Source: Roseateles sp. YR242
GTDB taxonomy: Bacteria > Pseudomonadota > Gammaproteobacteria > Burkholderiales > Burkholderiaceae_C
Assembly (NCBI RefSeq): GCF_900109745.1
Contig: NZ_FOAV01000011.1
Location: forward strand, 1-64,000
Direction of reading: 5' to 3'
Length of the DNA: 64,000 nucleotides
The notes beneath the pieces are model-generated. The model did not search any database. It saw nothing but the letters and a program-made list of their open reading frames with translations, and was not told the DNA's origin. Positions 42,755-52,533 of the stretch are shown piece after piece; positions within the stretch are counted from its first letter, which is position 1; each line of letters starts with the position of its first letter. The position numbers and the translations under genes are program-made.

Positions 42755-43572
42755 CCTCTTTGACGCCTGGCTTCAAGCTCGCCTGCCGTACGGCCCGCAT
42801 CCTGTCCGTTGCGCTGATGGTTGGCGCGCTGCTGCCAGGCTGCGGTACGCCTTCTGCCAGCGTCCGTCAGGAGCCGAAGACGGCGAGTGATGCCACGGAC
42901 GCCGACCGTCGCGCTGCCGTGCGCATGGAGCTGGCCACCGCCTACTTCAGCCGTGGCCAGTATGAGACGGCGCTGGACGAGCTGAAGCAGGCGCTGGCCA
43001 TCAAGCCGGACCTGCCGGACGCGGTCAGCCTGCGCAGCCTGATCTACGCTGCGATGGGCGACTACGTGGCGGCCGAAGAGGGCTTCAAGCGCGGCCTGGC
43101 CGTGCGTCAGGACGCCGACACCCTGCACAACTATGGCTGGTTCCTGTGCCAGCGCCAGCGCTTCGCCGAGGCCAGCAAGCAATTCGAGGCGGCGCTCGCC
43201 ATCCCCACCTATCGCACGCCGGGCCGGACCTGGCTGGCCTGGGGCGTCTGCGATGCCCGTAGCGGGCAAATGCCCAATGCCCACCAGCATCTGCTGAAGG
43301 CCTTTGAATACGAACCCGGCAACCCGACCGTGGCCGTCAACCTGGGCGAGGTGCTGTACCGCCAGGGCGACTACGAAAAAGCGCGCTTCTATGCGCGCCG
43401 GGTCAACAACAACCAGGAACAGTCAAACGCCTCCAGCCTCTGGCTGGAGTTGCGTATTGAACGCCGGATGGGAAACACGGCGAATATGGAGGACTTGGCC
43501 AAGCAATTGCGGAGCAAATATCCGCAAGCCGCCGAGACACAAGCCCTGAACAGTGGTCGATTCGATGAATGA
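42751..43572 (+). CDS. pilW: Type IV pilus biogenesis/stability lipoprotein PilW/PilF
   Basis: This 273-residue TPR lipoprotein pilots the PilQ secretin to the outer membrane. The signal ends [10 protein letters not shown], placing the lipidated cysteine at about 31. TPR units follow: [60 protein letters not shown] and [20 protein letters not shown]. It overlaps rlmN by 4 bp (ATGA) and is 10 bp ahead of rodZ. The rlmN-pilW-rodZ-ispG-hisS order is widely conserved in beta- and gammaproteobacteria. Confidence 0.93.
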   Translation: MTSLTPGFKLACRTARILSVALMVGALLPGCGTPSASVRQEPKTASDATDADRRAAVRMELATAYFSRGQYETALDELKQALAIKPDLPDAVSLRSLIYAAMGDYVAAEEGFKRGLAVRQDADTLHNYGWFLCQRQRFAEASKQFEAALAIPTYRTPGRTWLAWGVCDARSGQMPNAHQHLLKAFEYEPGNPTVAVNLGEVLYRQGDYEKARFYARRVNNNQEQSNASSLWLELRIERRMGNTANMEDLAKQLRSKYPQAAETQALNSGRFDE

Positions 43573-43582
43573 GGGACATCGC

Positions 43583-44710
43583 ATGACATCCACGGCGGCC
43601 GATGAGGCGCCTGCGGTCCTGGACGCCGGGATCCGCAACGAAGTGACGGCCGGTGCGGCCTTGCGCCGTGCGCGTGAGGCCCGTGGTCTGCATATCGCCG
43701 CGTTGGCAGCCACGCTGAAGGTGCCCCAGTCCAAACTGGAGGCGCTGGAAGCCGACCGCTATCACGAGCTGCCTGACGCCACCTTTGCGCGGGCATTGGC
43801 CCGCTCGATGTGCCGGGTGCTCAAGATCGATGCCGAACCGGTGCTGGCCATGTTGCCGCGCGGTGGCAACGAAGCGTCGCTGGACCGGGTGACGCCGGGG
43901 CTCAATCAGCCCTTCCGCGAGCGCGCCTCCAGTCAGGAACCGATCATCTCGACCGCGCTGCTCAAGAGCCCGGTGCTGTGGGGGGGCGCGGCCTTGCTGC
44001 TGGCCGCCCTGGCGGTCTACCTGGTGCCCGCCAGCGTGGTGGACGACCTGACCCGGCGTTTTCATCGCGAGCCTGACACGAGCGTCCAGACGGGTGCCAC
44101 GACCGAGCCGCTGCAGGTGGAGGCTCCGTCCGTGCCGTCATCGGCCCCAGTGACGGCCGATGCCAGCCCGGCGGCGCAGGACCCGGCCACGGCGTTGGGC
44201 TCATCCCAGACACCCGCGATGGCCCAGCAAGCGCCGGCGACAACGGGGGCGGCGGGTACAACGGCTGCACAAACGCCGGCGCAAACGGCACAAACGGCAC
44301 AAACGCCAGCACAAGCGCCAGCCCCCGCGCCCGTCACCGCTGGCGCTGCCGCGACCTCTCCGAACGCCCCGCCTGCTGCACAGACGCCCGCCCCCGAGAC
44401 CTCACCGGTAGCAAGGGCCGGCACCGCCGGCGTGGCCGCCACGCCCGCCACCACGTCCGCCGCACCCGCAGGCCATGGCCTGCTGCGCGTTCGCGCCACC
44501 GCCGATACCTGGGTGGAAGTGGTGGACCACCAAGGCCAGATGCTGCTGTCGCGCCTGTTGCGCAGCGGTGAGCAAGTGGATCTGAACGGCACGGCGCCGT
44601 TGAAGCTGCGCGTTGGCAATGTTTCAGGTACTGAACTGGTGTTCCGCGGCAAGCCCGTGGACCTGGCCTCCCGAGCACGTGACAACGTGGCGCGACTGGA
44701 ACTGAACTGA
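43583..44710 (+). CDS. rodZ: Cytoskeletal protein RodZ
   Basis: This 375-residue inner-membrane protein links MreB to the cell-wall machinery. The N-terminal helix-turn-helix ([20 protein letters not shown] followed by [20 protein letters not shown]) is the HTH_25 domain. One span lies near 129-148 ([20 protein letters not shown]). A periplasmic Pro/Thr/Gln/Ala linker follows (about 170-295; [12 protein letters not shown] from a tandem codon array). The C-terminal DUF4115 domain contains [20 protein letters not shown]. The ATG at 43583 follows GAGGGACATCGC; one at 43565 overlaps pilW. Confidence 0.9.
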   Translation: MTSTAADEAPAVLDAGIRNEVTAGAALRRAREARGLHIAALAATLKVPQSKLEALEADRYHELPDATFARALARSMCRVLKIDAEPVLAMLPRGGNEASLDRVTPGLNQPFRERASSQEPIISTALLKSPVLWGGAALLLAALAVYLVPASVVDDLTRRFHREPDTSVQTGATTEPLQVEAPSVPSSAPVTADASPAAQDPATALGSSQTPAMAQQAPATTGAAGTTAAQTPAQTAQTAQTPAQAPAPAPVTAGAAATSPNAPPAAQTPAPETSPVARAGTAGVAATPATTSAAPAGHGLLRVRATADTWVEVVDHQGQMLLSRLLRSGEQVDLNGTAPLKLRVGNVSGTELVFRGKPVDLASRARDNVARLELN

Positions 44711-44756
44711 GGGTGAGGGAGGCCGCCGCACCAGCCACCCTCCAATCACGATCTGC

Positions 44757-46064
44757 ATGACCATGGACCAAGCCTCCACCTCCCTCTCTTCCGGCGTCAA
44801 TGACGCCAGCCATGCCGGCGATCTCATCGCGGCCGCAGCGCCGACCAGGCGGCTCACCCGCCAGGCGCAGGTGCGCTGGGGCGACCATGTGGTGAGCATC
44901 GGTGGGGACGCGCCGGTCCGGGTGCAATCGATGACCAACACGGACACCGTGGATGTCATCGAAACGGCTATCCAGATCAAGGAGCTGGCGGTCGCCGGCT
45001 CCGAGCTGGTGCGCATCACCGTGAACACGCCGGAAGCGGCGGACGCCGTGCCGCACATCCGTGACCAGCTGGACCGCATGGGTATCAACGTGCCGCTGGT
45101 GGGCGACTTCCACTACAACGGCCACCGCCTGCTCACCGAGCACCCGGCCATGGCCCAGGCGCTCAGCAAGTACCGCATCAACCCCGGCAACGTCGGCAAG
45201 GGCGACAAGAAGGACCGCCAGTTCGCCCAGATGATCGAGGCGGCCGTGCAGTACGACAAGGTCGTGCGCATCGGCGTGAACTGGGGCAGCCTGGACCAGG
45301 AGTTGCTCGCCCAGATGATGGATGAGAACGCCCGTCGGGCGCAGCCCTGGGATGGCAAGCAGGTCATGTACCAGGCACTGATCCAGTCCGCGCTGAGCTC
45401 GGCCAGCTATGCCCGGGAGCTGGGCATGAATCCCGACAACATCATCATCAGCTGCAAGGTCAGCGGTGTGCAGGACCTGATCTCGGTCTACCGCGCGCTG
45501 GCCCGCCGCTGCGATTACGCGCTGCACCTGGGCCTGACCGAGGCCGGCATGGCCACCAAGGGCACGGTGGCCTCTGCCGCCGCGCTGTCGGTGCTGCTGC
45601 AAGAAGGCATCGGCGACACCATCCGTGTCTCCCTGACGCCGCAGCCCGGTGAGGCCCGCACGCAGGAAGTCGTGGTGGCTCTGGAGATCCTCCAGGCCCT
45701 GGGCCTGCGCGCCTTCAACCCCAGCGTCACCGCCTGCCCGGGCTGTGGACGCACCACCAGCACCACCTTCCAGGAGCTGGCCAAGCAGATCGATGATTTC
45801 CTGCGGGCCCAGATGCCGGTCTGGCGTGGCAAGTACGCGGGTGTCGAGAACATGAAGGTGGCCGTGATGGGGTGCATCGTCAACGGTCCCGGCGAAAGCA
45901 AGCATGCCGACATCGGCATCAGCCTGCCCGGCAATGGCGAGGCGCCAGCGGCGCCCGTCTTCATCGACGGCCAGAAGGCGCTGACCCTGCGCGGCGACAA
46001 CATCGCCGGCGAGTTCCACGCCCTGGTCGAAAACTACATCGAAAAACGCTTCGGCGGTCGCTGA
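44757..46064 (+). CDS. ispG: (E)-4-hydroxy-3-methylbut-2-enyl-diphosphate synthase
   Basis: This 435-residue 4Fe-4S enzyme of the MEP isoprenoid pathway converts MEcPP to HMBPP. The N-terminal TIM barrel has [19 protein letters not shown] and [15 protein letters not shown]. The C-terminal cluster domain has cysteines C327 and C330 ([14 protein letters not shown]) and C373 ([18 protein letters not shown]), plus the conserved NGPGE glutamate. The betaproteobacterial insert is present, giving a length above E. coli's ~372. It may start at ATG 44757 or 44763. Confidence 0.97.
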   Translation: MTMDQASTSLSSGVNDASHAGDLIAAAAPTRRLTRQAQVRWGDHVVSIGGDAPVRVQSMTNTDTVDVIETAIQIKELAVAGSELVRITVNTPEAADAVPHIRDQLDRMGINVPLVGDFHYNGHRLLTEHPAMAQALSKYRINPGNVGKGDKKDRQFAQMIEAAVQYDKVVRIGVNWGSLDQELLAQMMDENARRAQPWDGKQVMYQALIQSALSSASYARELGMNPDNIIISCKVSGVQDLISVYRALARRCDYALHLGLTEAGMATKGTVASAAALSVLLQEGIGDTIRVSLTPQPGEARTQEVVVALEILQALGLRAFNPSVTACPGCGRTTSTTFQELAKQIDDFLRAQMPVWRGKYAGVENMKVAVMGCIVNGPGESKHADIGISLPGNGEAPAAPVFIDGQKALTLRGDNIAGEFHALVENYIEKRFGGR

Positions 46065-46077
46065 GACCGCGCTTTCC

Positions 46078-47388
46078 ATGACAGACGCCAAGAAGCTCCC
46101 GCCCTTGCAAGCCGTCAAGGGCATGAACGACATCCTGCCGCCGGAATCGGCGCGCTGGGAATGGCTGGAGGCCAAGATGCGCAGCGTGCTGCAGCGTTAT
46201 GGCTACCAGAACGTGCGCACCCCCATCGTCGAGCCCACGGCCCTGTTTGTCCGGGGCATCGGCGAGGTGACCGACATCGTCGAGAAGGAGATGTACGCCT
46301 TCGAAGACCGCGCGGACAAGCACGGCCAGGCCGAACACCTGGCACTGCGCCCGGAAATGACGGCCGGGGTGGTGCGCGCCATGACCGAGCATTCCTTCCT
46401 GCGTGACTCCGGCCGCCGCCTCTACTATTTCGGCCCGATGTTCCGCCGCGAAAAGCCCCAGAAGGGTCGATACCGCCAGTTCCACCAGATGGGCGTGGAA
46501 GCGCTCGGCTTTGCCGGCCCGGACGTGGATGCCGAGGTGATCCTGATGGGCAGCCGGCTGCTGCGCGAGCTGGGCCTGGTGCAGGGCGATCATTTCCAGC
46601 TGGAGCTCAACTGCCTGGGTGAGCCCGACGAGCGTCGCGCCCACCGCGAAGCGCTGATCGCCTACCTGGAGCAGCACCAGGACCTGCTGGACGAAGACGG
46701 CAAGCGCCGCCTGCACAGCAACCCGCTGCGTGTGCTGGACACCAAAAATCCTGCCATGCAGGACATGGCCAACAACGCGCCCAAGCTGCTGGACTTCCTG
46801 GGTGAATCGTCACTGGCGCACTTCAATGGCGTGCGCGCGATCCTGGATGAAGCCGGTGTGGCCTATCAGGTCAATCCGCGCCTGGTCCGTGGGCTGGATT
46901 ACTACAACCTCACCGTGTTTGAGTGGGTCACCACCCGCCTGGGCTCGCAGGGCACCATCTGCGGCGGCGGCCGGTATGACTACCTGATCGAACAACTGGG
47001 CGGCAAGCCTGCCCCGGCGGTCGGTTTCGGCATGGGTATCGAGCGCATGCTGCTGCTGCTGGAGGAGGTGGGCACGCTGCCCCCCCCACCGGCACCGGAC
47101 GCCTACGCCATCATCCCGTCGGCCGAAGGACTTCCCAAGGTGTTGGTGGCGTTGGAGGCCCTGCGCGAAGCAGGCGTTTCGGTGGTCATGCATCCCGGTC
47201 AGGGCAGCATGAGGTCCCAATTCAAGAAGGCCGACAGCAGCGGCGCGCGATTTGCGCTGATCTTTGGCCCGGACGAACTGGCCCGTGGCGAAGTGGCGGT
47301 CAAGCCGCTGCGCGCCGACGAGGGTGAGCAGGTCACCCGATCGCTTTACCAAGTCGCCGACTGGGCTGACGAACTCCGCGCCGCATAA
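46078..47388 (+). CDS. hisS: Histidyl-tRNA synthetase
   Basis: This 436-residue class II synthetase charges tRNA-His. Motif 1 is in [20 protein letters not shown] and motif 2 in [20 protein letters not shown] followed by [12 protein letters not shown]. The histidine motifs are [17 protein letters not shown] and [18 protein letters not shown]. Motif 3 is [20 protein letters not shown]-terminal anticodon-binding domain follows. All motifs are intact. It is 13 bp after ispG. A HisZ paralogue without this role is encoded at 55201. Confidence 0.97.
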   Translation: MTDAKKLPPLQAVKGMNDILPPESARWEWLEAKMRSVLQRYGYQNVRTPIVEPTALFVRGIGEVTDIVEKEMYAFEDRADKHGQAEHLALRPEMTAGVVRAMTEHSFLRDSGRRLYYFGPMFRREKPQKGRYRQFHQMGVEALGFAGPDVDAEVILMGSRLLRELGLVQGDHFQLELNCLGEPDERRAHREALIAYLEQHQDLLDEDGKRRLHSNPLRVLDTKNPAMQDMANNAPKLLDFLGESSLAHFNGVRAILDEAGVAYQVNPRLVRGLDYYNLTVFEWVTTRLGSQGTICGGGRYDYLIEQLGGKPAPAVGFGMGIERMLLLLEEVGTLPPPPAPDAYAIIPSAEGLPKVLVALEALREAGVSVVMHPGQGSMRSQFKKADSSGARFALIFGPDELARGEVAVKPLRADEGEQVTRSLYQVADWADELRAA

Positions 47389-47423
47389 TCGCGGCTTTTG
47401 CACATTCAACCGACTTCCCTCTC

Positions 47424-48095
47424 ATGGCGTCTCATCTCGATCTCGAAGAACAGGAACAGTTGGAGCAGCTCAAGGCGTTCTGGAACCGCTGGGGCAATGC
47501 CATCGTCTGGGTGTTGACCGTGTGCCTGCTGGGTTACGCCGGCTGGGTCGGTTGGAACATCTGGCAGCGCAACAAGGGCGCCGAAGCCTCGGTGCTGTTC
47601 GTGCAGCTGGAGCGCGCGGCCAAGAATGGCGACCTGAACGGTGGCCAGGGTCTCTGGGCTCAGCTGCAGAAGAACTACAGCTCCACGGCCTATGCCGCCC
47701 AGGGTGCGCTGCTGACCGCCAAGCTGCAACTGGACAAGGGCAAGACGGACGAGGCCAAGGCCTCGCTGGCCTGGGCCACCGCCAATGCCAGCGAGCCGGC
47801 TTATGCCGATATCGCCCGCCTGCGCCTGGCGGCCCTGCAGATGGATGCCAAGCAACTGGACGAAGCCGGCAAGACGCTGGATGGCGTCAAGGGTTCGGAC
47901 TTTGCGCCCCTGGTGGCCGACCGCCGTGGCGACCTGGCCCTGCTGCAGAACAAGCCGGACCAGGCCAAGGTCGAATTCAAGAAGGCCTATGACGGCATGG
48001 ACAAGCAGTTGGACTACCGCCGCCTGGTGGAAGTGAAGCTGGCGAGCCTGGGCGTGGCGGTGGACGCCGATGCCAACAAGGGGGCCGCCCCATGA
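47424..48095 (+). CDS. YfgM-like tetratricopeptide membrane protein
   Basis: This 223-residue protein has one N-terminal membrane span (about 26-46, NAIVWVLTVCLLGYAGWVGW) and a periplasmic TPR-like domain (YFGM/TPR_21 type: GAEASVLFVQLERAAKNGDL, QGALLTAKLQLDKGKTDEAK). YfgM binds SecYEG and the chaperone PpiD in E. coli. Position between hisS and bamB is conserved across proteobacteria. Its stop overlaps the bamB start by 4 bp. Confidence 0.9.
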   Translation: MASHLDLEEQEQLEQLKAFWNRWGNAIVWVLTVCLLGYAGWVGWNIWQRNKGAEASVLFVQLERAAKNGDLNGGQGLWAQLQKNYSSTAYAAQGALLTAKLQLDKGKTDEAKASLAWATANASEPAYADIARLRLAALQMDAKQLDEAGKTLDGVKGSDFAPLVADRRGDLALLQNKPDQAKVEFKKAYDGMDKQLDYRRLVEVKLASLGVAVDADANKGAAP

Positions 48096-49309
48096 GCATC
48101 GTCCGTCCGCTGATGCCTGAAGTGTTGGGTGGGACCATGCGTGGGGCCCTGCGTCAAGCCGTGAAGACCGCCGTGAATGCCGCAGCGAATGCCGCCGTGG
48201 TGGTCGCCGCGATGGCCTCTGTGGCCGTGCTCGGCGGCTGCTCACTGTTCAGCAGCTCCAAGGACGTCAAGCCGGCGCCGCTGGAAACCTTCACGCCTGC
48301 CCTGAACGCCCGTGTGGCCTGGGAAGCGCGTGTGGACAGCGTCAAGTTCCCGCTGTCGGTGGTGGCTGTCAACGACCAGTTTGTCGTGGCGGGCACCGAT
48401 GGGGTGGTCACCGCCCTGTCCGCCGAGAACGGTAGCGCCCTGTGGCGCGTAGACCTGGGCAAGGGCCTGAGCGCCGGTGTGGGCAGCGATGGCCGTTATG
48501 CCGCCGCCGTGACCCGCGACAACGAGCTGGTGGTCAACGAAGGCACCAAGGTGCTGTGGCGCAAGACGTTGACCATTCCGGTCATCACCGCGCCCTTCGT
48601 GGCCGGTGAACGTGTCTTTGTGCTGACCCTGGACCGGGTGGTGCAGGCCTATGACGTGCTGGACGGCCGCAAGCTGTGGGAGCTGCGCCGTCCTGGCGAG
48701 CCGCTCACGCTCAAGCAGCCGGGCGTGATCGGCGCCTACCAGAACACGCTGGTCGTGGCCCAGGGGCCCCGCCTGGCCGGCGTGGATCCGCTGCGCGGCA
48801 CGCTGCAGTGGGAAGCCACCATTTCCAACCCGCGTGGCACCAACGAGGTGGAGCGCCTGGCCGATCTGGTGGGCCCGATGGGGCGTGACAACGCCACCTT
48901 TTGCGCCCGTGCCTTCCAATCCGCCGTGGGCTGCATCAACGCCGATCGTGGTTCCGCCATCTGGACCCGCAATGTCGGCGGCACCCAGGGCGTGAGCAGC
49001 GATGCCACCATGACCGTGGCCGCCGATGGCTCCGACCGCATCTCCGCCTGGGGCACCACCTCCGGCGACGTGATCTGGACGGCTGACCAATTCCAGAACC
49101 GCAAGCTCAGCGCACCGCTGGTGACCGAGAAATCGGTCATCTTCGGTGACAGCGAAGGCTATGTGCACTTCCTTTCCCGCGACAAGGGCCAGACCATCCA
49201 GCGTCTGGCCACCGACAGCTCCGGCGTGGCGGCTGCGCCCGTGCGCCTGGGCAATGTCGTGCTGATCGCCACCCGCAGCGGCCGCTTGTATGCCCTGCGC
49301 CAGGACTGA
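48092..49309 (+). CDS. bamB: Outer-membrane assembly lipoprotein BamB
   Basis: This 405-residue eight-bladed beta-propeller lipoprotein is an accessory to BamA. The lipobox is VLGGCSLF, giving a lipidated cysteine near residue 50 after an unusually long N-terminus; an ATG at about 48137 (MRGALRQAVKTAVNAAANAA) could be the real start. PQQ-like repeats recur: ALSAENGSALWRVDLG, AYDVLDGRKLWELRRPGEPL, GVDPLRGTLQWEATISNPRG, AWGTTSGDVIWTADQFQNRK. It lies in the conserved yfgM-bamB-der block; BamD is encoded at 35047. Confidence 0.94.
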   Translation: MSIVRPLMPEVLGGTMRGALRQAVKTAVNAAANAAVVVAAMASVAVLGGCSLFSSSKDVKPAPLETFTPALNARVAWEARVDSVKFPLSVVAVNDQFVVAGTDGVVTALSAENGSALWRVDLGKGLSAGVGSDGRYAAAVTRDNELVVNEGTKVLWRKTLTIPVITAPFVAGERVFVLTLDRVVQAYDVLDGRKLWELRRPGEPLTLKQPGVIGAYQNTLVVAQGPRLAGVDPLRGTLQWEATISNPRGTNEVERLADLVGPMGRDNATFCARAFQSAVGCINADRGSAIWTRNVGGTQGVSSDATMTVAADGSDRISAWGTTSGDVIWTADQFQNRKLSAPLVTEKSVIFGDSEGYVHFLSRDKGQTIQRLATDSSGVAAAPVRLGNVVLIATRSGRLYALRQD

Positions 49310-49312
49310 TTG

Positions 49313-50656
49313 ATGAAACCAGTGATTGCCCTGGTGGGCCGCCCCAATGTGGGCAAGTCCACCCTGTTCAACCGGCTGACGAAGAGCCGTGACGCCATCG
49401 TCGCGGACTTTGCCGGCCTCACACGCGACCGCCACTACGGCGACGGCCGCCTGGGCGATCGCGAGTACATCGTCGTCGATACCGGCGGCTTCGAGCCGGA
49501 CAGCTCCACCGGCATCGTCAAGGAAATGGCCAAGCAGACCCGCCAGGCCGTGGCCGAGGCGGATACGGTCATCTTCGTGCTGGACGTGCGCAACGGCCTG
49601 TCCGGGCAGGACCAGGACATCGCCCGCTACCTGCGCCAATGCAACAAGCGGGTGCTGCTCGCGGTCAACAAGGCCGAAGGCATGCAGGACTCCCCGCTGC
49701 TGGCCGAGTTCCACGAGCTGGGCATGGGCGAGCCTCATCCTGTCTCCGCCGCGCACGGCCAGGGCATCCGCAGCCTGCTGGAAGCTGCGCTGGAAGGTTT
49801 CGAGACGGAAGAGGGCGAAGAGTTCGACCCCGAAGAGACCGACAAGCCTGATGTCATCCGCCTGGCGGTGGCGGGCCGCCCCAACGTGGGCAAGAGCACG
49901 CTGATCAACACCTGGCTGGGTGAGGAGCGCCTGGTGGCGTTCGACATGCCGGGCACCACCCGCGACGCCATCAGTGTGGACTTCGAGCGCAACGGCCAGA
50001 AGTTCAAGTTGATCGACACCGCCGGCCTGCGCCGCAAGGGCAAGGTGTTCGAAGCGATCGAGAAGTTCTCGGTGGTCAAGACGCTGCAGGCCATTGCGGA
50101 TGCCAACGTCGTGCTGCTGCTGATCGACGCCACCCAGGGCGTCACCGACCAGGACGCCCACATTGCCGGCTACATCCTGGAAAGCGGCCGTGCGGTGGTG
50201 GTGGCCATCAACAAATGGGACGCGGTGGACAGCTACCAGCGCGAGACCCTGGAACGCCAGATCCAGACCCGCCTGGGCTTCCTGCGTTTTGCGCCCATCC
50301 TGCACATCTCGGCGCTGAAGCGCCAGGGCCTGGGCCCGCTGTGGAAGTCGCTGGCCGACGCGTATTCGTCCGCCTACCGCAAGATGACCACGCCGGTGCT
50401 GACCCGCCTGGTGCATGAGGCGGTGGAGCACCAGCAGCCCAAGCGCGCCGGCACCTTCCGTCCCAAGCTGCGTTACGCCCACCAAGGGGGGATGAACCCG
50501 CCCATCGTGGTCATCCACGGCAACTCGCTGGAGCATGTCAGCGACGTCTACAAGCGCTATCTGGAAGGCCGCATCCGCGACCACTACAAGCTGATCGGGA
50601 CGCCCATGCGCATCGAGATGCGCTCGTCCAAGAATCCGTTTGCCGACGAAACCTGA
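49313..50656 (+). CDS. der: Ribosome-assembly GTPase Der (EngA)
   Basis: This 447-residue protein has two tandem GTPase domains followed by a KH-like domain, the Der hallmark. The first domain has [26 protein letters not shown] and NKAEG. The second has [29 protein letters not shown] and NKWDAV. The KH-like end has [20 protein letters not shown] and [15 protein letters not shown]. It is needed for 50S maturation. It starts 3 bp after bamB; hfq follows 96 bp later, probably with its own promoter. Confidence 0.97.
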   Translation: MKPVIALVGRPNVGKSTLFNRLTKSRDAIVADFAGLTRDRHYGDGRLGDREYIVVDTGGFEPDSSTGIVKEMAKQTRQAVAEADTVIFVLDVRNGLSGQDQDIARYLRQCNKRVLLAVNKAEGMQDSPLLAEFHELGMGEPHPVSAAHGQGIRSLLEAALEGFETEEGEEFDPEETDKPDVIRLAVAGRPNVGKSTLINTWLGEERLVAFDMPGTTRDAISVDFERNGQKFKLIDTAGLRRKGKVFEAIEKFSVVKTLQAIADANVVLLLIDATQGVTDQDAHIAGYILESGRAVVVAINKWDAVDSYQRETLERQIQTRLGFLRFAPILHISALKRQGLGPLWKSLADAYSSAYRKMTTPVLTRLVHEAVEHQQPKRAGTFRPKLRYAHQGGMNPPIVVIHGNSLEHVSDVYKRYLEGRIRDHYKLIGTPMRIEMRSSKNPFADET

Positions 50657-50752
50657 CAATCCGTCAGTCCGGGGAAACCCGAGCCTGTGCCGGGCCTGTG
50701 ATAAGGTCCGGGTTCCAACACCTTCTCTCTCCCTCACAACACGGAGCATATC

Positions 50753-50995
50753 GTGAGCAACAAAGGACAACTCTTGCAAGACCCCTTCTTGAACCTGCTG
50801 CGCAAGGAGCACGTGCCGGTGTCCATTTATTTGGTCAACGGTATCAAGCTGCAAGGCCACATTGAGTCTTTTGACCAATACGTGGTGCTGCTGCGCAATA
50901 CGGTCACGCAGATGGTCTACAAGCATGCCATCTCCACCGTGGTGCCCGGCCGTGCTGTGAACTTCCACGCTGGCGAGAGCGGCGAAGCCACCTGA
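50753..50995 (+). CDS. hfq: RNA chaperone Hfq
   Basis: This 80-residue Sm-like hexameric protein pairs small RNAs with mRNAs. Sm1 is in [20 protein letters not shown] followed by [20 protein letters not shown], and Sm2 is [14 protein letters not shown]. The C-terminal tail is very short, as usual in betaproteobacteria. It starts with GTG behind CACGGAGCATATC. It is followed by a small leader frame and hflX, the conserved hfq-hflX order. Confidence 0.97.
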   Translation: MSNKGQLLQDPFLNLLRKEHVPVSIYLVNGIKLQGHIESFDQYVVLLRNTVTQMVYKHAISTVVPGRAVNFHAGESGEAT

Positions 50996-51087
50996 TCGCC
51001 CTGATCAGGACTGGCGTCACTGCAAGTCTTGACCCGGGCCTTGATCTGGACGCGTTTGCCCTCAAGTCACGTGGAGTTGGGGTGAGC

Positions 51088-51165
51088 ATGCCCTTACGGA
51101 TGCGCACCCTCTCTCCGGTGTTTTTCTTCGACGTCTGGACGCTGCCCGTCATTCATACATCTTGA
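51088..51165 (+). CDS. Possible 25-codon ORF coupled to hflX
   Basis: ATG 51088, behind GGGGTGAGC, opens MPLRMRTLSPVFFFDVWTLP and onward for 25 residues. Its TGA stop overlaps the TTG start of hflX (TTGA). The peptide resembles nothing known. The overlap suggests translational coupling, since hflX itself has no visible ribosome site. Confidence 0.35.
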   Translation: MPLRMRTLSPVFFFDVWTLPVIHTS

Positions 51166-52493
51166 ATAGCCAAGATCCAACACATCAGTCGCCGCCCCCC
51201 GAGGCGGCGCGCGCCATTTTGGTGGGTGTCGACCTGGGCCGTGATGCGGCCTTCGACCCCACCCTCGATGAACTTGCCCTGCTGGCGGAGTCCGCCGGTG
51301 ATACGCCAGTGGCGCGCATCGTCGCCAAGCGCAAGGCCCCGGATGCGGCGCTCTTCGTGGGCTCCGGCAAGGCGGACGAAATCAAGCTGATGGTGCAGGC
51401 CCTCGGCGCCCACACCGTCCTGTTCGACCAGGCCATCTCCCCCGCCCAGCAACGCAACCTGGAACGCCACCTGGGCGTGCCGGTGGCGGACCGTACCGCG
51501 CTCATCCTGGAGATCTTCGCGGCACGGGCCCAGAGTTTCGAAGGCAAGCTGCAGGTCGAACTGGCCCGGCTGCAATACCTGGCCACCCGGCTGGTCCGGC
51601 GCTGGAGTCACCTGGAGCGTCAAAGCGGCGGTATCGGCATGCGCGGCGGCCCTGGCGAGCGCCAGATCGAGCTCGATCGCCGCATGATCGACGACCGCAT
51701 CAAGACCATCAAGGAGCGGTTGAAGAAGGTCGAGCGCCAGCGCAGCACCCAGCGCCGAGCACGTGCGCGCAACGGCGTGTTCCGTGTCTCCCTGGTCGGC
51801 TACACCAACGCGGGCAAGAGCACGCTGTTCAACGCCCTGACCAAGGCCCGTGCCTACGCCGCCAACCAGCTCTTCGCCACGCTGGACACGACCACCCGCT
51901 CCCTCTACCTGGAGGAGGCGGGTAGCAGCGTATCGCTGTCGGACACGGTGGGCTTCATCCGCGACCTGCCGCACAAGCTGGTGGAGGCCTTCAAGGCCAC
52001 CCTGCAGGAGGCGGCCGATGCCGACCTGCTGCTGCACGTGGTGGATGCCGCCAGCCCGGTGCTGACCGAGCAGATGGAGGAGGTGGAGCGGGTGCTGGCC
52101 GAAATCGGCGCCCAGCACATCCCTCAGATCCTGGTCTACAACAAGCTGGACCTGCTGGAGCCCACCCAGCGTCCTCGCGAGCTGCAGGACTGGCTGCCCC
52201 GCCTGGGCGGCGAGCACGGCGGCCAGCGCCTGCCCCGCATCTTTGTCAGCGCGGCCGGAGGCGAAGGCCTGGATCAGCTGCGCGCGATGATTGCCTCGCT
52301 GATGCAGGCGGCACCGGTGCCTGAATATGCTGGGCAGGCCGTCGAGGATACCGACGGCGAGACTGACGAGTACATTGGCGATCACATCGGCAATCACATC
52401 GACGATAGCAGCGAGGTTCAGCAAGACCTGACCCACGATCTCCCCGAACCGAAGGACGCCTCAGGGCATGATCGGGGCGAACAACCTCATTGA
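51162..52493 (+). CDS. hflX: Ribosome-associated GTPase HflX
   Basis: This 443-residue GTPase splits stalled ribosomes after heat stress in E. coli. The N-terminal HflX domain has ARAILVGVDLGRDAAFDPTL and VLFDQAISPAQQRNLERHLG, with the linker GERQIELDRRMIDDRIKTIK. The GTPase domain has SLVGYTNAGKSTLFNALTK, DTVGFIRDLPHKLVEAFKAT and NKLDLLE. The start is TTG: there is no in-frame ATG or GTG upstream that keeps the family N-terminus. The C-terminus has an acidic Asp-rich tail. It is part of the hfq-hflX-hflK-hflC group. Confidence 0.94.
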   Translation: MNSQDPTHQSPPPEAARAILVGVDLGRDAAFDPTLDELALLAESAGDTPVARIVAKRKAPDAALFVGSGKADEIKLMVQALGAHTVLFDQAISPAQQRNLERHLGVPVADRTALILEIFAARAQSFEGKLQVELARLQYLATRLVRRWSHLERQSGGIGMRGGPGERQIELDRRMIDDRIKTIKERLKKVERQRSTQRRARARNGVFRVSLVGYTNAGKSTLFNALTKARAYAANQLFATLDTTTRSLYLEEAGSSVSLSDTVGFIRDLPHKLVEAFKATLQEAADADLLLHVVDAASPVLTEQMEEVERVLAEIGAQHIPQILVYNKLDLLEPTQRPRELQDWLPRLGGEHGGQRLPRIFVSAAGGEGLDQLRAMIASLMQAAPVPEYAGQAVEDTDGETDEYIGDHIGNHIDDSSEVQQDLTHDLPEPKDASGHDRGEQPH

Positions 52494-52533
52494 TGCCCGA
52501 TACTTGCAACAAGACTTCCTCACCAGGATGCGT

